Origin: JAAEQG01 sp023133475
GTDB taxonomy: Bacteria > Planctomycetota > Phycisphaerae > UBA1845
DNA length: 21,042 bases
Direction of reading: 5' to 3'
NCBI GenBank assembly: GCA_030631415.1
Contig: DAOVLE010000071.1
Location: forward strand, 1-21,042
The notes under the pieces are model-generated. The model was not told the DNA's origin, did not search any database, and worked only from the letters and a program-made list of their open reading frames with translations. Positions 9,992 to 18,400 of the stretch are shown here, piece after piece. Position numbers and translations under genes: made by a program. The stretch's first letter is position 1. The number at the start of each line of letters is the position of its first letter.

Positions 9992-10473
9992 GGACGATTC
10001 TGTGCCAGGGGAGGTGTTGCCCCCCGCTGCTCCTGTGCCACCATAACCTGCACCGAGGCCTTCTTGCCCAACACGCTATCTTCGCCGTGGATGTTGATCA
10101 CGCACACTTCGCTCCCCTTGGCGAATCGCATGGTGAACTCACCCTTGATCGCGCTATCGCTCATCTTGGACCAGCGAAGTAGCGGCATCTGCTCCCGATA
10201 AAAACGCCGCACGGCAAACTTGTCCGCCCGACCGGAATACAAGTGCCGCAGGTAGGTCCGCGATTGACCGGTCGAGTGGTCTTCCATTGCCTGTTCCACA
10301 ATGGTGAACCCAGCCGGCAATGGAATATCTTTTTCGTATGGTCGGCTGTTGGCAATCAGGCGTATTGCCTGTTCCTTGCCCGTGCCCGGCGTCTCACATC
10401 CGCTCACAAGCAACGCCGAAGCCAGAAAAACCGACCCAGCCACCAGCCTTACCACATGCGTCACACACACCAT
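9988..10473 (-). CDS. Hypothetical lipoprotein coupled to the YfgM-like protein
   Basis: A 161-residue protein with signal core VVRLVAGSVFLASALL and lipobox V-S-G-C (C26). The mature domain begins ETPGTGKEQAIRLI and contains IPLPAGFTIVEQ, then YLRHLYSGRADKFAVRRFYREQM and a late GEFTMRFAKGSE strand pair. Planctomycete lipoproteins with this P-L-P-x-G-F start and an F-Y-R-E-Q-M element are hypothetical. The pattern recalls small envelope domains that compare a linear quantity, but no function is claimed. The start at 10473 has GGGAGTG about 6 nt upstream; an in-frame ATG at 10536 would put basic residues before the signal and is less likely. It overlaps the next gene by 4 nt, so the pair probably acts together at the envelope. 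Confidence 0.78.
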   Translation of the reverse strand: MVCVTHVVRLVAGSVFLASALLVSGCETPGTGKEQAIRLIANSRPYEKDIPLPAGFTIVEQAMEDHSTGQSRTYLRHLYSGRADKFAVRRFYREQMPLLRWSKMSDSAIKGEFTMRFAKGSEVCVINIHGEDSVLGKKASVQVMVAQEQRGATPPLAQNRP

Positions 10474-10989
10474 GCCGCACTCCCATACCCATCGGACCGA
10501 TCCCGGTTCCGATCCAGACCGTTCCGCAAACCTCATAGGGTAGACCAAGCATCTCCCCCCGTCAACGCGCCGCTGCTGAAACTGTGTTGCGTGGGGTAGG
10601 GCGGGTTTCACCCGCCGCCGCTCCCTTACGGTCGCGGCACTGATCGGCGGGTGGCCCATCGCTTTAGCGGTGGGGGACGCGAATGGCTCATCCGGCCACC
10701 GCCGAACCCCGTAGTGGCATAAACGCTTAGCCCGGATTTTTCATGAATGCAGAGGTGTAGAGTTCCCTGTAGGGTGGGTGGAGCTTCGCGGAGCGAAGCC
10801 TAACCCACCGCACCGGCTCGGAACTCGGTTGGCGGCATGACAACTGCGTTCATAAATTGTCCGGGTTAGATTCGTGTCCCCCACGGCTAAAGCCATGGGC
10901 CACCCAGCCTATTGCGGCAGGTTTTCAACCTGCTCTACAGGGATAGTTCCGGTTTGACGGGTGGGACGGCGGTCGCTATCGTCACCACA
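10474..10989. repeat. 516-bp divergent intergenic region with chimeric repeats
   Basis: No gene is seen. From left: 10474-10590 is ordinary upstream DNA of the lipoprotein gene. At 10596-10618 a GTAGGGCGGG left arm does not end in its usual right arm but in a GTGGCCCATCGCTTTAGCGG module (10651-10684). At 10728-10755 there is CCCGGATTTTTCATGAATGC, and at 10847-10870 its inverted partner GCGTTCATAAATTGTCCGGG. Between them, 10769-10809 is a GTAGGGTGGG variant hairpin with loop GCTTCGCGGAGCGAAGC. At 10871-10906 there is another TCCCCCACGGCTAAAGCC module. Promoters for both flanking genes must lie in or beside these. Confidence 0.8.
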
Positions 10990-11619
10990 ATGTTCGTGAG
11001 CCGTGCAACAAGACAGTTCTGCCGGCGATTCTTTACGCCAATGCTGTTGTGCGGGTTGGCGGCTGGTGGTTGCAGTTACAACGTCACCCGGTTCGACATC
11101 CTGGACCATCGCACAGAAGGGGATCCTGCCCGCTACTTCGAGGAATTTGACGAGTGCTATTACACTACCAATCCCCTGGGCGGATTTGACGTTGTCGCTC
11201 GCCGTGTCGGCATAGGCCAACAAGGCCCCGACGAACGAATCACCCAGATCGTACACCTGCGGGGCATCTGGTGCCCGATCCCCGGGCACACCCATGCCGA
11301 AAGCACCATGATCAACGCCACCGTAAGTTACATGATTATAAGTGGGGCAGGCGGGGCCGGCTTCGAGGGCGGCGGATTCATATCGTTTCGGGAGAACTAC
11401 AAAAAGACGGTTGCCGTCGGCAAACTGGAATTGGCCAAGCTCGCTCCGGTTCGCTGTTTGGGCCAGGGGCGGCAGATTTTCGAGCGGGCGGAGGTCCGCG
11501 GCGAGTTCCATGCCACCCGCGATCCGCGACAGGTGACGCGCATCCTGGCTCAGATGCGGCGCCTGTTCGGCCCTCTGCCACGCTACGAACCCCCACCAGC
11601 CGACGCCGACGTGCTGTAG
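10990..11619 (+). CDS. Hypothetical lipoprotein
   Basis: A 209-residue protein with a basic N-terminus (MFVSRATRQFCRRF), a hydrophobic stretch (TPMLLCGLAAGG) and a probable lipobox A-G-G-C with C28. The mature domain starts SYNVTRFDILDHRTEG and continues with beta-rich, Gly-rich segments (ISGAGGAGFEGGGF, about 116-129) and a basic C-terminal helix (TRILAQMRRLFGPLP). I do not recognise a family. A shorter start at 11041 (MLLCGL) is possible but leaves almost no n-region. The ATG at 10990 lies about 75 nt after a repeat module with no strong SD. A 212-bp repeat region separates it from the glycosyltransferase gene, so co-transcription is uncertain. The TAG stop is followed at once by AAAATTGAAAATG. 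Confidence 0.7.
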   Translation: MFVSRATRQFCRRFFTPMLLCGLAAGGCSYNVTRFDILDHRTEGDPARYFEEFDECYYTTNPLGGFDVVARRVGIGQQGPDERITQIVHLRGIWCPIPGHTHAESTMINATVSYMIISGAGGAGFEGGGFISFRENYKKTVAVGKLELAKLAPVRCLGQGRQIFERAEVRGEFHATRDPRQVTRILAQMRRLFGPLPRYEPPPADADVL

Positions 11620-11776
11620 AAAATTGAAAATGTGGACGTTGGAAGCAGGGTGCCCCCATCCGTGACGCGATCCAATCTGATCGTAACCTCTTGCTAAGCC
11701 AAGAAGGCGGGTGGAACCCGCCCTACTGGGAAAAGCTCATGCACATAGCTAAGAAGGCGGGTGGAACCCGCCCTAC
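11617..11776. repeat. AT-rich module and two direct copies of a GGCGGGTGGAACCC arm
   Basis: AAAATTGAAAATGTGG at 11620-11635 starts at the previous gene's stop codon. Two direct copies of AAGAAGGCGGGTGGAACC + CGCCCTAC lie at 11701-11726 and 11751-11776, each a right arm of family 1 without its left arm. The copies fall in the 5' leader of the glycosyltransferase reading frame, which stays open through them, so a longer start (TTG at 11691) is possible but not credible. Confidence 0.85.
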
Positions 11777-11831
11777 AACCGAAGTCCTCAGTGCCCCCAA
11801 CACCCCCATTACATCACGCCCGACAGTCATC

Positions 11832-13286
11832 ATGATCGGTGCTCTGTTCATCGGGCTGGCGATTCGCGGTTATGTGGTCGTCCAGCCGCCCAGCTCAGCC
11901 ATGTTATGGGACCATCACGAATATGTCCGCTGGGGAGTGCTGATGCACGAGGAAGGTTTCGCCGCCCTTTACGATCACCCCCCACGCGAGACGTTAATGT
12001 GCGATCGCAAAGCCGGGGCCTGTGGTGTGGCCCACCACCCCAAGCACTTCATTCGCAGAGCGTGCAACTATCCTCCGCTGGCAGGTTGGGTGTTATATGC
12101 CCAGATCGAGGTCTTGCGGTGGTTTGATCCTTCGATGGCTTCCAATACGGTGGCGGCGCGGGTCATCTACGCCTGGTTGTCGATGATCGGGGATTGCCTG
12201 ATCGCCGCCGGATGTTTTGTCATAGTGAGGCGTTTCGGGTCGGCTTTGGCCGGCGCGGTGGCGTTTGCGGTCATTTTGTTGGCACCGCCGTTTGTGATCG
12301 ACTCTGCCCGGTGGACCCAGACGGACAGTTGGGTTTTGGCGCCGTTGGTCTGGGCGGTGTGGGCGATGTTGTCGAGGCGTTGGCTGACGGCGGGGCTTTT
12401 GTGGGGTGTTGCCCTGGGGCTTAAGACCCAAGGCATCCTGCTGGCTCCGGTGTGTGGTTTTGCTTTCATCCTGGGCCCGCAACGACCGCGGATGGTCTTG
12501 GCGGGGCTTTTGGCGGTGATGGTGCTCTTTCTCGCATCGATTCCGTTCACCTTGCACTCGGGCTTGAAGTGGTTTGAAGAGGCTTACGTCAACAATCTGG
12601 TGGGCCTTTATAAAGATACGACGCTCAAGGCCTTTAACGTGTGGTATGTGGATTTGCTGCTGTGCGAGAACCTCGATGCCAGCCTGAAACTGCTGGGATT
12701 GGAGAAGGACACCTGGGGCAAATTTTTGTTGGCGACGGTGATGTTTGGCTCGGCGATTCTGCTCATTCGCAGGCGTGCGTGCTATCGTTCCGCGATACTT
12801 ACCTTCACTGCCGCCACGTTGTTGGCGGCGGTGCTGCTCCCCACGCGCGTGCATGAGCGATATATCATTCTGCCGATTCCCTTCCTGGTTATGGCGGCGA
12901 TGTGGCGTCCGCGTATGTGGCTCGCGTTGGTGCCGTTTTTGGCGGCGGCGAGCGTTCAGATGACCGCCCTGGATTGGCTGGGGCGAACCCGCGGAGCCGG
13001 CAGTTGGCCCGAAGTGCTGCAATGGCACAAGACCCAAACGCTGCCGGAACTGAACGAAGAATACGAATACCTGCGTACCGCTCTGCCCAAGGAAGACTTC
13101 GCCCGGCTGCTACCGCCGGAGGAGCACCTGGAGAAGATATGCCGCACGCAGTATCTTAAGGTTCGGGCGGAAGTGGCTCCGAAGGAGTGGGCTCTTACGG
13201 TGGTGGAGATCATCTCGGCGGGGGTGCTCTTCGTTTTGCTGCTGCTGCCGTTACACGGAGTCCGGAACGATGACGGTCTGGCATGA
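11832..13286 (+). CDS. GT-C membrane glycosyltransferase (ALG6/ALG8- or GT87-like)
   Basis: A 484-residue integral membrane protein with about ten helices. It has the GT-C features: a first helix, then D27-H-H-E-Y31 in the first external loop (the usual acidic/histidine catalytic position), N-Y-P-P-L at 79-83, W-T-Q-T-D-S-W (ARWTQTDSWVLAPLVWA), K-T-Q-G-I-L, and a later R-V-H-E-R-Y (HERY 341-344). These enzymes use polyprenyl-phosphate sugars and work on the extracytoplasmic face. Acceptor and sugar are unknown. The start at 11832 (MIGALFIGLAIRGYVV) puts TM1 at the N-terminus; upstream in-frame codons read repeat DNA. It overlaps the following methyltransferase by 17 nt, so the two should be co-expressed, perhaps building one methylated glycan or lipid. 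The stop is TGA with no repeat nearby. Confidence 0.85.
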   Translation: MIGALFIGLAIRGYVVVQPPSSAMLWDHHEYVRWGVLMHEEGFAALYDHPPRETLMCDRKAGACGVAHHPKHFIRRACNYPPLAGWVLYAQIEVLRWFDPSMASNTVAARVIYAWLSMIGDCLIAAGCFVIVRRFGSALAGAVAFAVILLAPPFVIDSARWTQTDSWVLAPLVWAVWAMLSRRWLTAGLLWGVALGLKTQGILLAPVCGFAFILGPQRPRMVLAGLLAVMVLFLASIPFTLHSGLKWFEEAYVNNLVGLYKDTTLKAFNVWYVDLLLCENLDASLKLLGLEKDTWGKFLLATVMFGSAILLIRRRACYRSAILTFTAATLLAAVLLPTRVHERYIILPIPFLVMAAMWRPRMWLALVPFLAAASVQMTALDWLGRTRGAGSWPEVLQWHKTQTLPELNEEYEYLRTALPKEDFARLLPPEEHLEKICRTQYLKVRAEVAPKEWALTVVEIISAGVLFVLLLLPLHGVRNDDGLA

Positions 13287-14028
13287 CAACGACACTTTTT
13301 GGGTGGATACCGCATCCTTCATGTTCTCGCCCTCCCGCTGGGAGCAGACCCCGGCGGAGGTCGATCATATGCTGGAATTACTGAAGCTTTCCCCTGGGGA
13401 TGCGGTCCTTGACTTGCCCTGCGGCCCGGGTCGTCATTCTTTGGAGTTGGCCCGCCGCGGCTTTAAGGTCACCGGTGTGGATCGGACCAGCCAATATCTG
13501 GTCTGGGCCCGTCAGAAAGCCGACGCCGAAGCGTTGGGCGTGGAATGGGTGGAAGCGGACATGCGTTCGTTCCGCCGTCCGGGGGCGTATTCGGCGATTG
13601 TCAACCTGCTCACCTCATTCGGGTACTTCGAGGACCAGGCTGACGATTGTCGCGTGGCGGAGCATTTTTTCGCCGGCCTCCAGCCGGGCGGGCAACTGTT
13701 GATGGAGATGATGGGCAAGGAGTGTCTGGCCCGAATCTTCCGGGAGCGTGATTGGCACCAGGCTGACGACGGGACCTTGTGGCTGGAGGAACGCAAGCTC
13801 TCCCCAGACTGGGGTTGGGTAGACGTGCATTGGATCAGCATTCGCGATTCGCAACGGCGTGAGCATCGCTTTGGCCATCGGCTTTATGCCGCCACCGAGC
13901 TTGTCGCGCTGTTGAGGGAAGTCGGATTCGACCCGGTGACGGTGTTCGGCAGCCTCGAGGGTGAACCATACGACCACAACGCCAAACGGCTGGTGCTCCT
14001 GGCCCGCAAACCAGAGGGCGAGATGTAG
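13270..14028 (+). CDS. Class I SAM-dependent methyltransferase
   Basis: A 252-residue cytoplasmic protein. Rossmann motif I is VLDLPCGPGRHSLELA (46-61), followed by the acidic strand-2 end VTGVDRT (68-73; D71 would bind the ribose). VEADMRSF (94-101) provides motif II, and YSAIVNLLTSFGYFED (107-122) motif III and the following loop. The overall shape fits the Methyltransf_25/11 group; the substrate is not predictable. GGAG lies 9 nt before the ATG, inside the end of the glycosyltransferase gene, which shows coupled translation. The TAG stop at 14026-14028 is part of GTAGGGTGGG, the first bases of a long inverted repeat, so the final residues (GEM) end exactly at the repeat border. Confidence 0.9.
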   Translation: MTVWHDNDTFWVDTASFMFSPSRWEQTPAEVDHMLELLKLSPGDAVLDLPCGPGRHSLELARRGFKVTGVDRTSQYLVWARQKADAEALGVEWVEADMRSFRRPGAYSAIVNLLTSFGYFEDQADDCRVAEHFFAGLQPGGQLLMEMMGKECLARIFRERDWHQADDGTLWLEERKLSPDWGWVDVHWISIRDSQRREHRFGHRLYAATELVALLREVGFDPVTVFGSLEGEPYDHNAKRLVLLARKPEGEM

Positions 14029-14197
14029 GGTGGGTGGAACCTCGCGGAGCGAGGTGGAACCCACCAACCGGCGACGAGTCCAAGGTCCAAGGTCCAAAGT
14101 CCAAAGTCCAAGGTCCAAAGTCCCGCTGGTTTCCGACTTTGGACTTGTCCCCGGTTGGTGGGTTCCACCTGCCTGCGGCAGGTTCCACCCACCCTAC
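14025..14197. repeat. 173-bp inverted repeat with nested GTCCAAR tandem array
   Basis: Outer arms are GTAGGGTGGGTGGAACCT at 14025 and AGGTTCCACCCACCCTAC ending at 14197. Inner arms are AGGTGGAACCCACCAACCGG (about 14052-14071) and CCGGTTGGTGGGTTCCACCT (14151-14170). A GTCCAAG/GTCCAAA 7-bp tandem array (14078-14119, six units) fills the loop, and GACTTTGGACTT at 14135-14146 is its inverted partner. The array may fold back on this partner. It lies between the convergent stops of the methyltransferase and the metallo-beta-lactamase gene. Confidence 0.9.
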
Positions 14198-14220
14198 GCC
14201 TGGGGGCAAAGGCAACCGTT

Positions 14221-14247
14221 CCAATACCCGGCATAAATGCCAGGCTA
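14221..14247. repeat. CCCGGCATAAATGCC hairpin at the end of the MBL gene
   Basis: This is a second, imperfect copy of the palindrome at positions 4-27. On the minus strand the stop TAG (14247-14245) is followed directly by CCTGGCATTTATGCCGGG. The TAG and the module are contiguous, as in the other gene-end repeats. Confidence 0.8.
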
Positions 14248-15447
14248 GTGCACGTTGTCGGCATCTACGGCACTGAACGTTCCGGCAAACGAGTCGCCCA
14301 TGACGGTGTAACGCCGCCCATCACACGAAACGAGGATCGTGACATTCCCCTGATCGTTGAAGACCACGCTTTCGTTCACCGTGAAAACCCCGGTGTCATC
14401 CAGCGGCGTTCTTGACGAATCGGCGTAGCCCCCCATCTCCGGGTCGATCCCGTCCCCGGTGATGAGCACGTAACAACGATTCTCTTGGAACTGCTTGAGG
14501 GTGATCCTCTTCGGCAGCCGGTCCCTTCGCGTAAACCTGGTCGAAATAATCGCGACTTCCGGATCGAGGGCCTGAACGAAGGAACTGCTGCTGCTGGTGT
14601 CCGAACCATGGTGGTTCACCTTGAGCACGTCGATGTCAGGCCCTGCGGGGATCGCCCCCGAGTTTACCACTGCCTCCTCGATGGCCGGGCTGGGGCGCCA
14701 CTCATTGCCCGTCTGATCCCCTGCCGTGTAAAACTCGAACTCACCCAATCGGATGACCAGGGCAATGCATCCGGGATTCTCATTGATCTTTGCCACCGAA
14801 GGATCGAGAGCCCAATCATGGCCTTGCCCCTTGGTGTCGCCACGGGCACTTACGCAATGGACTTCGACTTCATCTTCCAGCCCCATGCGTTCGAGATGCC
14901 CGTAGTGGAGTTTATGCCGAACAAAGCCCGGTTCATCGTCGTCCTGAACCAGGTTGTTGTTAGGATCGCCGAGCGCGGTGACGTATTCGACATATCTCGG
15001 CTTGCCGTTGCGCTTCCGGGAGAGCCCCTGATCGAACGCTTTGCGAACCCTCACGCCTCGTTCGACGATACGCCGGAGCCCACCGATATGGTCAAGATCG
15101 TAATGTGAGGTGTACAGCAGGTCGATTGTCTTGAGGTTGCCCACGCCATTGAGCGTCTTGGTGGATAGATATCCAACGATGCGATTCCCGGCGGCACTGG
15201 TCTTTCCCGAGTCGATGAGGCACACGTCCCCATTCGGCGTGATGACCAGAATGGCGTCAGCCTGGCCGACGTTCAGCACCACGATCCTCAGCCCCCATGC
15301 ACCGGGTGTATCCGCAACCGTGGGCAGTGTTGCCGAGCCCAATCCTTCAAAGGGCTGGGCAACTGAAGGCGTGGCACCGGCGACCGCAGCCGCCGCGAGA
15401 TAGAGAATTGCCATACCGCAGGGTCGAAAAGACAGCAAATACTGCAT
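14245..15447 (-). CDS. Exported ComEC/Rec2-type metallo-beta-lactamase-fold hydrolase
   Basis: A 400-residue protein. Residues 1-30 look like a signal peptide (LLSFRPCGMAILYLAAAAVA, then GATPSVAQ). The MBL core follows: RIVVLNVGQADAILVI (about 54-69), GDVCLIDSGK, metal motif H115-Y-D-L-D-H120 (HxDxDH), FEFYTAGD (D244) and VNHHGSDTSSS (278 onward). This resembles the beta-lactamase domain of ComEC; the fused competence membrane domain is absent. Known relatives are nucleases, phosphodiesterases and other hydrolases; here the substrate is unknown. The start at 15447 has GGAG 10 nt upstream. It follows the KAP gene after 19 nt with no repeat between, so the two are an operon. Residues after ~330 form an extra domain (MGGYADSSRTPLDDTG, then VFTVNESVVF) that I cannot assign. 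The TAG stop lies at a hairpin repeat. Confidence 0.85.
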   Translation of the reverse strand: MQYLLSFRPCGMAILYLAAAAVAGATPSVAQPFEGLGSATLPTVADTPGAWGLRIVVLNVGQADAILVITPNGDVCLIDSGKTSAAGNRIVGYLSTKTLNGVGNLKTIDLLYTSHYDLDHIGGLRRIVERGVRVRKAFDQGLSRKRNGKPRYVEYVTALGDPNNNLVQDDDEPGFVRHKLHYGHLERMGLEDEVEVHCVSARGDTKGQGHDWALDPSVAKINENPGCIALVIRLGEFEFYTAGDQTGNEWRPSPAIEEAVVNSGAIPAGPDIDVLKVNHHGSDTSSSSSFVQALDPEVAIISTRFTRRDRLPKRITLKQFQENRCYVLITGDGIDPEMGGYADSSRTPLDDTGVFTVNESVVFNDQGNVTILVSCDGRRYTVMGDSFAGTFSAVDADNVH

Positions 15448-15466
15448 CACAACGTGTCTCCATTCA

Positions 15467-18400
15467 TCACGGCATACTGATGGTTGGGCCACCCACCTCG
15501 GATAATCCACTGCGGAGACCACCGCCGACATCGAAAGAGAACTGCGCCACACGCCCCACCCAACGAGCAAGCTCACCAGCCGGCAGGCTCTTGAAGGGCT
15601 CGCTGTCCGCGGAATCCAGGAACTCGCGTAATCGCTTGACCTCCGCAACGCCGTCACGAGTTGGCGCGGTAGTCACGGCAGCACCCAGTTCGCCAAACGG
15701 CCTGTCTCTATTCGGCCTGCAAATTTGATGAAAGAAATACGGAGCCAGATCGGGCGTCCCGGTGGCAACTGCCAGCAGCAGCATAGGGTAACGAAACGTT
15801 CCCGTCTCCCCGCGGAGACCGACGAATGCGTCACGCTCGTCCGGCGGCAGAGCAGCCTTGATCAGGCGGTAGGTGTTCACGAAACGCTTCGCAACGCGGG
15901 GCGAGCGGCCGATGATCAGGGACAGTTGCTTCATCGCTTCCACCTCCGCCTCGTCGAGGCGCAGGTCTTCCGGGCTGATGTCCGCCGTGGTCGTCCGGGT
16001 TTTGGGAGTGGTTGCGGTTGACTTCTTCGGCTGCAACGTTGACGGTTTCTCGATTGGTTCACCTCCTACGATTGGCTTCGTGAGCGCCGGGGAAGGCTTG
16101 GCATCAACCTGCTGATCCTCCCTGGTCTCCAGATCGCGCTCCACCAGCGAATTGATCAAATCCCGGCAGGCCTTGTCTTCCATGTGTTTGATCCAATACG
16201 GGACTTGGAAAATCTTCTCCAGATAATCGTCGGGGGTGGCTGCCGACGCCGACTGTTGAGGTGCTTGTGAATTCGAGCTTCCATTGCCGTTGCCGCCGGC
16301 AGGCTCCGGAGGGATCAGCATGTGCTGGTACTGGCTCTGGAGCGAAGAGGACAACCACCTGGCATCCACGCCCACCACCACCGCAAACAGCGGAAACGCC
16401 AGCAGCAAGTGAATCGCTTGCAACACCTCGACCACACGCTCAGGCCGGCAGCGGTCCAAATCGTCGATGTAAAGGATGATGCGATTGATGCCCAGGTCCT
16501 TGGGGGCTTTGACGGATTCTGTTGCCAGAGTCGGTTCGGTGAGGCCATCGGGCACCCCGGGCTCTTGTTTCAATTGCGCCGTGTTGTGTTCCCCGATCAT
16601 GTTGCTGAGGGTTGCGAAGTCGTCGCGGATCATGGCTACGATGCCCAGGTGCTTGCGGTAGTCGTTGGACGCCACTCGTTGCTCGATGAAGCGGGTGATG
16701 AGCCGTCCGCTGAGGGCTTCGTTCACCCCCATCTTCGCAGCCTGCACCTTGCGTTCAGCTTCGTCGAGGTTCCTGGCGGCATCGGCGTAAGCGGTTTTGA
16801 CCCGTTCGAGCCGCTTATCAAGCTCGGCGATTTTCCGGGCCTTTTCCTGTTCAGCCTTTTTCAGGCTTGTGTCGAGTTGGGTTCGCAGTCGTTCGAGCGG
16901 TTCCAGGGCGGCGGAGACACTCGCGGCGTTTTTGCCCACCCACCGGGCCATCCCGCCGACTACACCCGCCACCTGCCCAGCCAACCCCAGCACCACGCCC
17001 ATCGACTCCGACTTCCACGACACCAGCAGCGCCACCAACAGCCCAACCGCGGCAACCACCGCCGCCAGCTTAAGTGCCGGAATCGCGTCACCACCGGTCA
17101 GCATCAACCCCCACACCGCCCGCGCCCGGCCAGCCAGCGTGCCCAATTCCGTCACCGCTCCGTAGACGCGGTCGGCAGCCTCTTTGACTTCGTCCACCGG
17201 AATGCCCACAGCCTTGAGGTGTTGTTTGTCCTCCTCGGGCATGTTGGCGAGTTCGTCCTGGACGGTCTTCCACACGTCCAGGGCGACGACATTAGCCAGG
17301 GCGGTTTCGTCGTTCTCCAGGGCAACCCAACGCGCCTGGTGGATTTTCCGCGCCTCGACGCGGGCTTTGCGGGCCTGTTTCAAATGCGACAAAGCCGCCG
17401 CACGTGCCTCCGAAGCAACCTTGAGACGCTGCATTGCCCGCCGCTTTGCGCTTTGAATGGGTCCGGGGCGATCCTTGCCCCACCGGCTCAACTCCTCGAA
17501 AACGTGGGAGACCAGGCTGGCCCACAGGTTGGCGTCCACGTAATGCCAGGCGTTGAACTCGATCTGGACGACGTTAGGCCAATAGACTTTTTGGTAGGCC
17601 GGCTCTTTCTCTTTCCTCGCCAGATTGGTCAGTTCCTCGACCGCCTGCTTGATCTTGCCCATAAAGAAGCTCTTGCCCGACCCCCAATTGCCGAACAGCC
17701 CGATCGACAGCGGCGGCTGCAAGGCTTTGGACGCCATCAGCCGGGCCATCGCACGGGCATCGCGCGTCACCCCCAGGCAGTCGTTGCCGGTCGCCAGATC
17801 GGCATTGAACCGGGATATCTGCGAGCGAGGCTGGCGAGGCGTGCGCAACAGTCTTCGCCAGAAGTCACGTTCTCCCTGCGGGCGTTCACGAACCATCAAA
17901 TCCCGAAACCGTTGCCGCAGCTTGTCGACGTCGACCTCAAGCTCTTCGAGCCGGGTTAGCGCCCCCGGTTGAGGCTTGTCCAACGGATACGTCAACAGCG
18001 CCGCCAACAGGTGTCTGGTTGCAATAGGGCGGTTTGGGTTGGCTTGGGCGACGATATCGTTGGCGCGGTTGAACAGTGATTGGACCGTCGCGGAGACATG
18101 ATCCGCAAGCGGGTGTGTTTCCGACGATGTGGATTGCTCCCGCCCGCGCCGGTAATACTGATCCCGACTTCCTATGAATCGCTCGGGGTCGGGAAAAACA
18201 ACCTCCTCGGCAAGGAATGTTGCCACATTGCGATTACCGGAATTCTGGTAGCCGTAGGTCAGCATCCCGAAGAGTAGAGAGCTACTGTTGATCGGCCCAT
18301 CCCGCCAGGCATCCGAGAGAAGTTTTTGGGCTTCGTGAAGGATGCTTTGCAGCGTGGGCGACAGCCCAAGCGACTCGATTTCCCCGAGCGAAACCGGCTG

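Noticed and set aside
11691..11831. TTG start at 11691 for the GT-C gene
   Set aside because: The added 47 residues would read two copies of a dispersed repeat and the first membrane helix would no longer be N-terminal; the ATG at 11832 fits better.
12093..13037. 314-aa minus-strand open frame
   Set aside because: Antisense to the GT-C glycosyltransferase; rich in Arg/Gln/His with no hydrophobic or catalytic pattern.
14078..14119. Possible CRISPR array or iterons (GTCCAAR units)
   Set aside because: Units are 7 bp, contiguous and without spacers; no cas gene or replication gene is nearby. It is a simple tandem repeat inside an inverted repeat.
14245..15447. Calling the MBL gene comEC (DNA-uptake channel)
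   Set aside because: The beta-lactamase domain matches, but the multi-helix Competence domain and OB fold are missing, so it is only a relative of the C-terminal domain.
16322..17959. 545-aa plus-strand open frame opposite the KAP gene
   Set aside because: It is a His/Pro/Gln-rich antisense shadow of a gene with Walker A, Walker B and KAP motifs; such open antisense frames are expected at high G+C.
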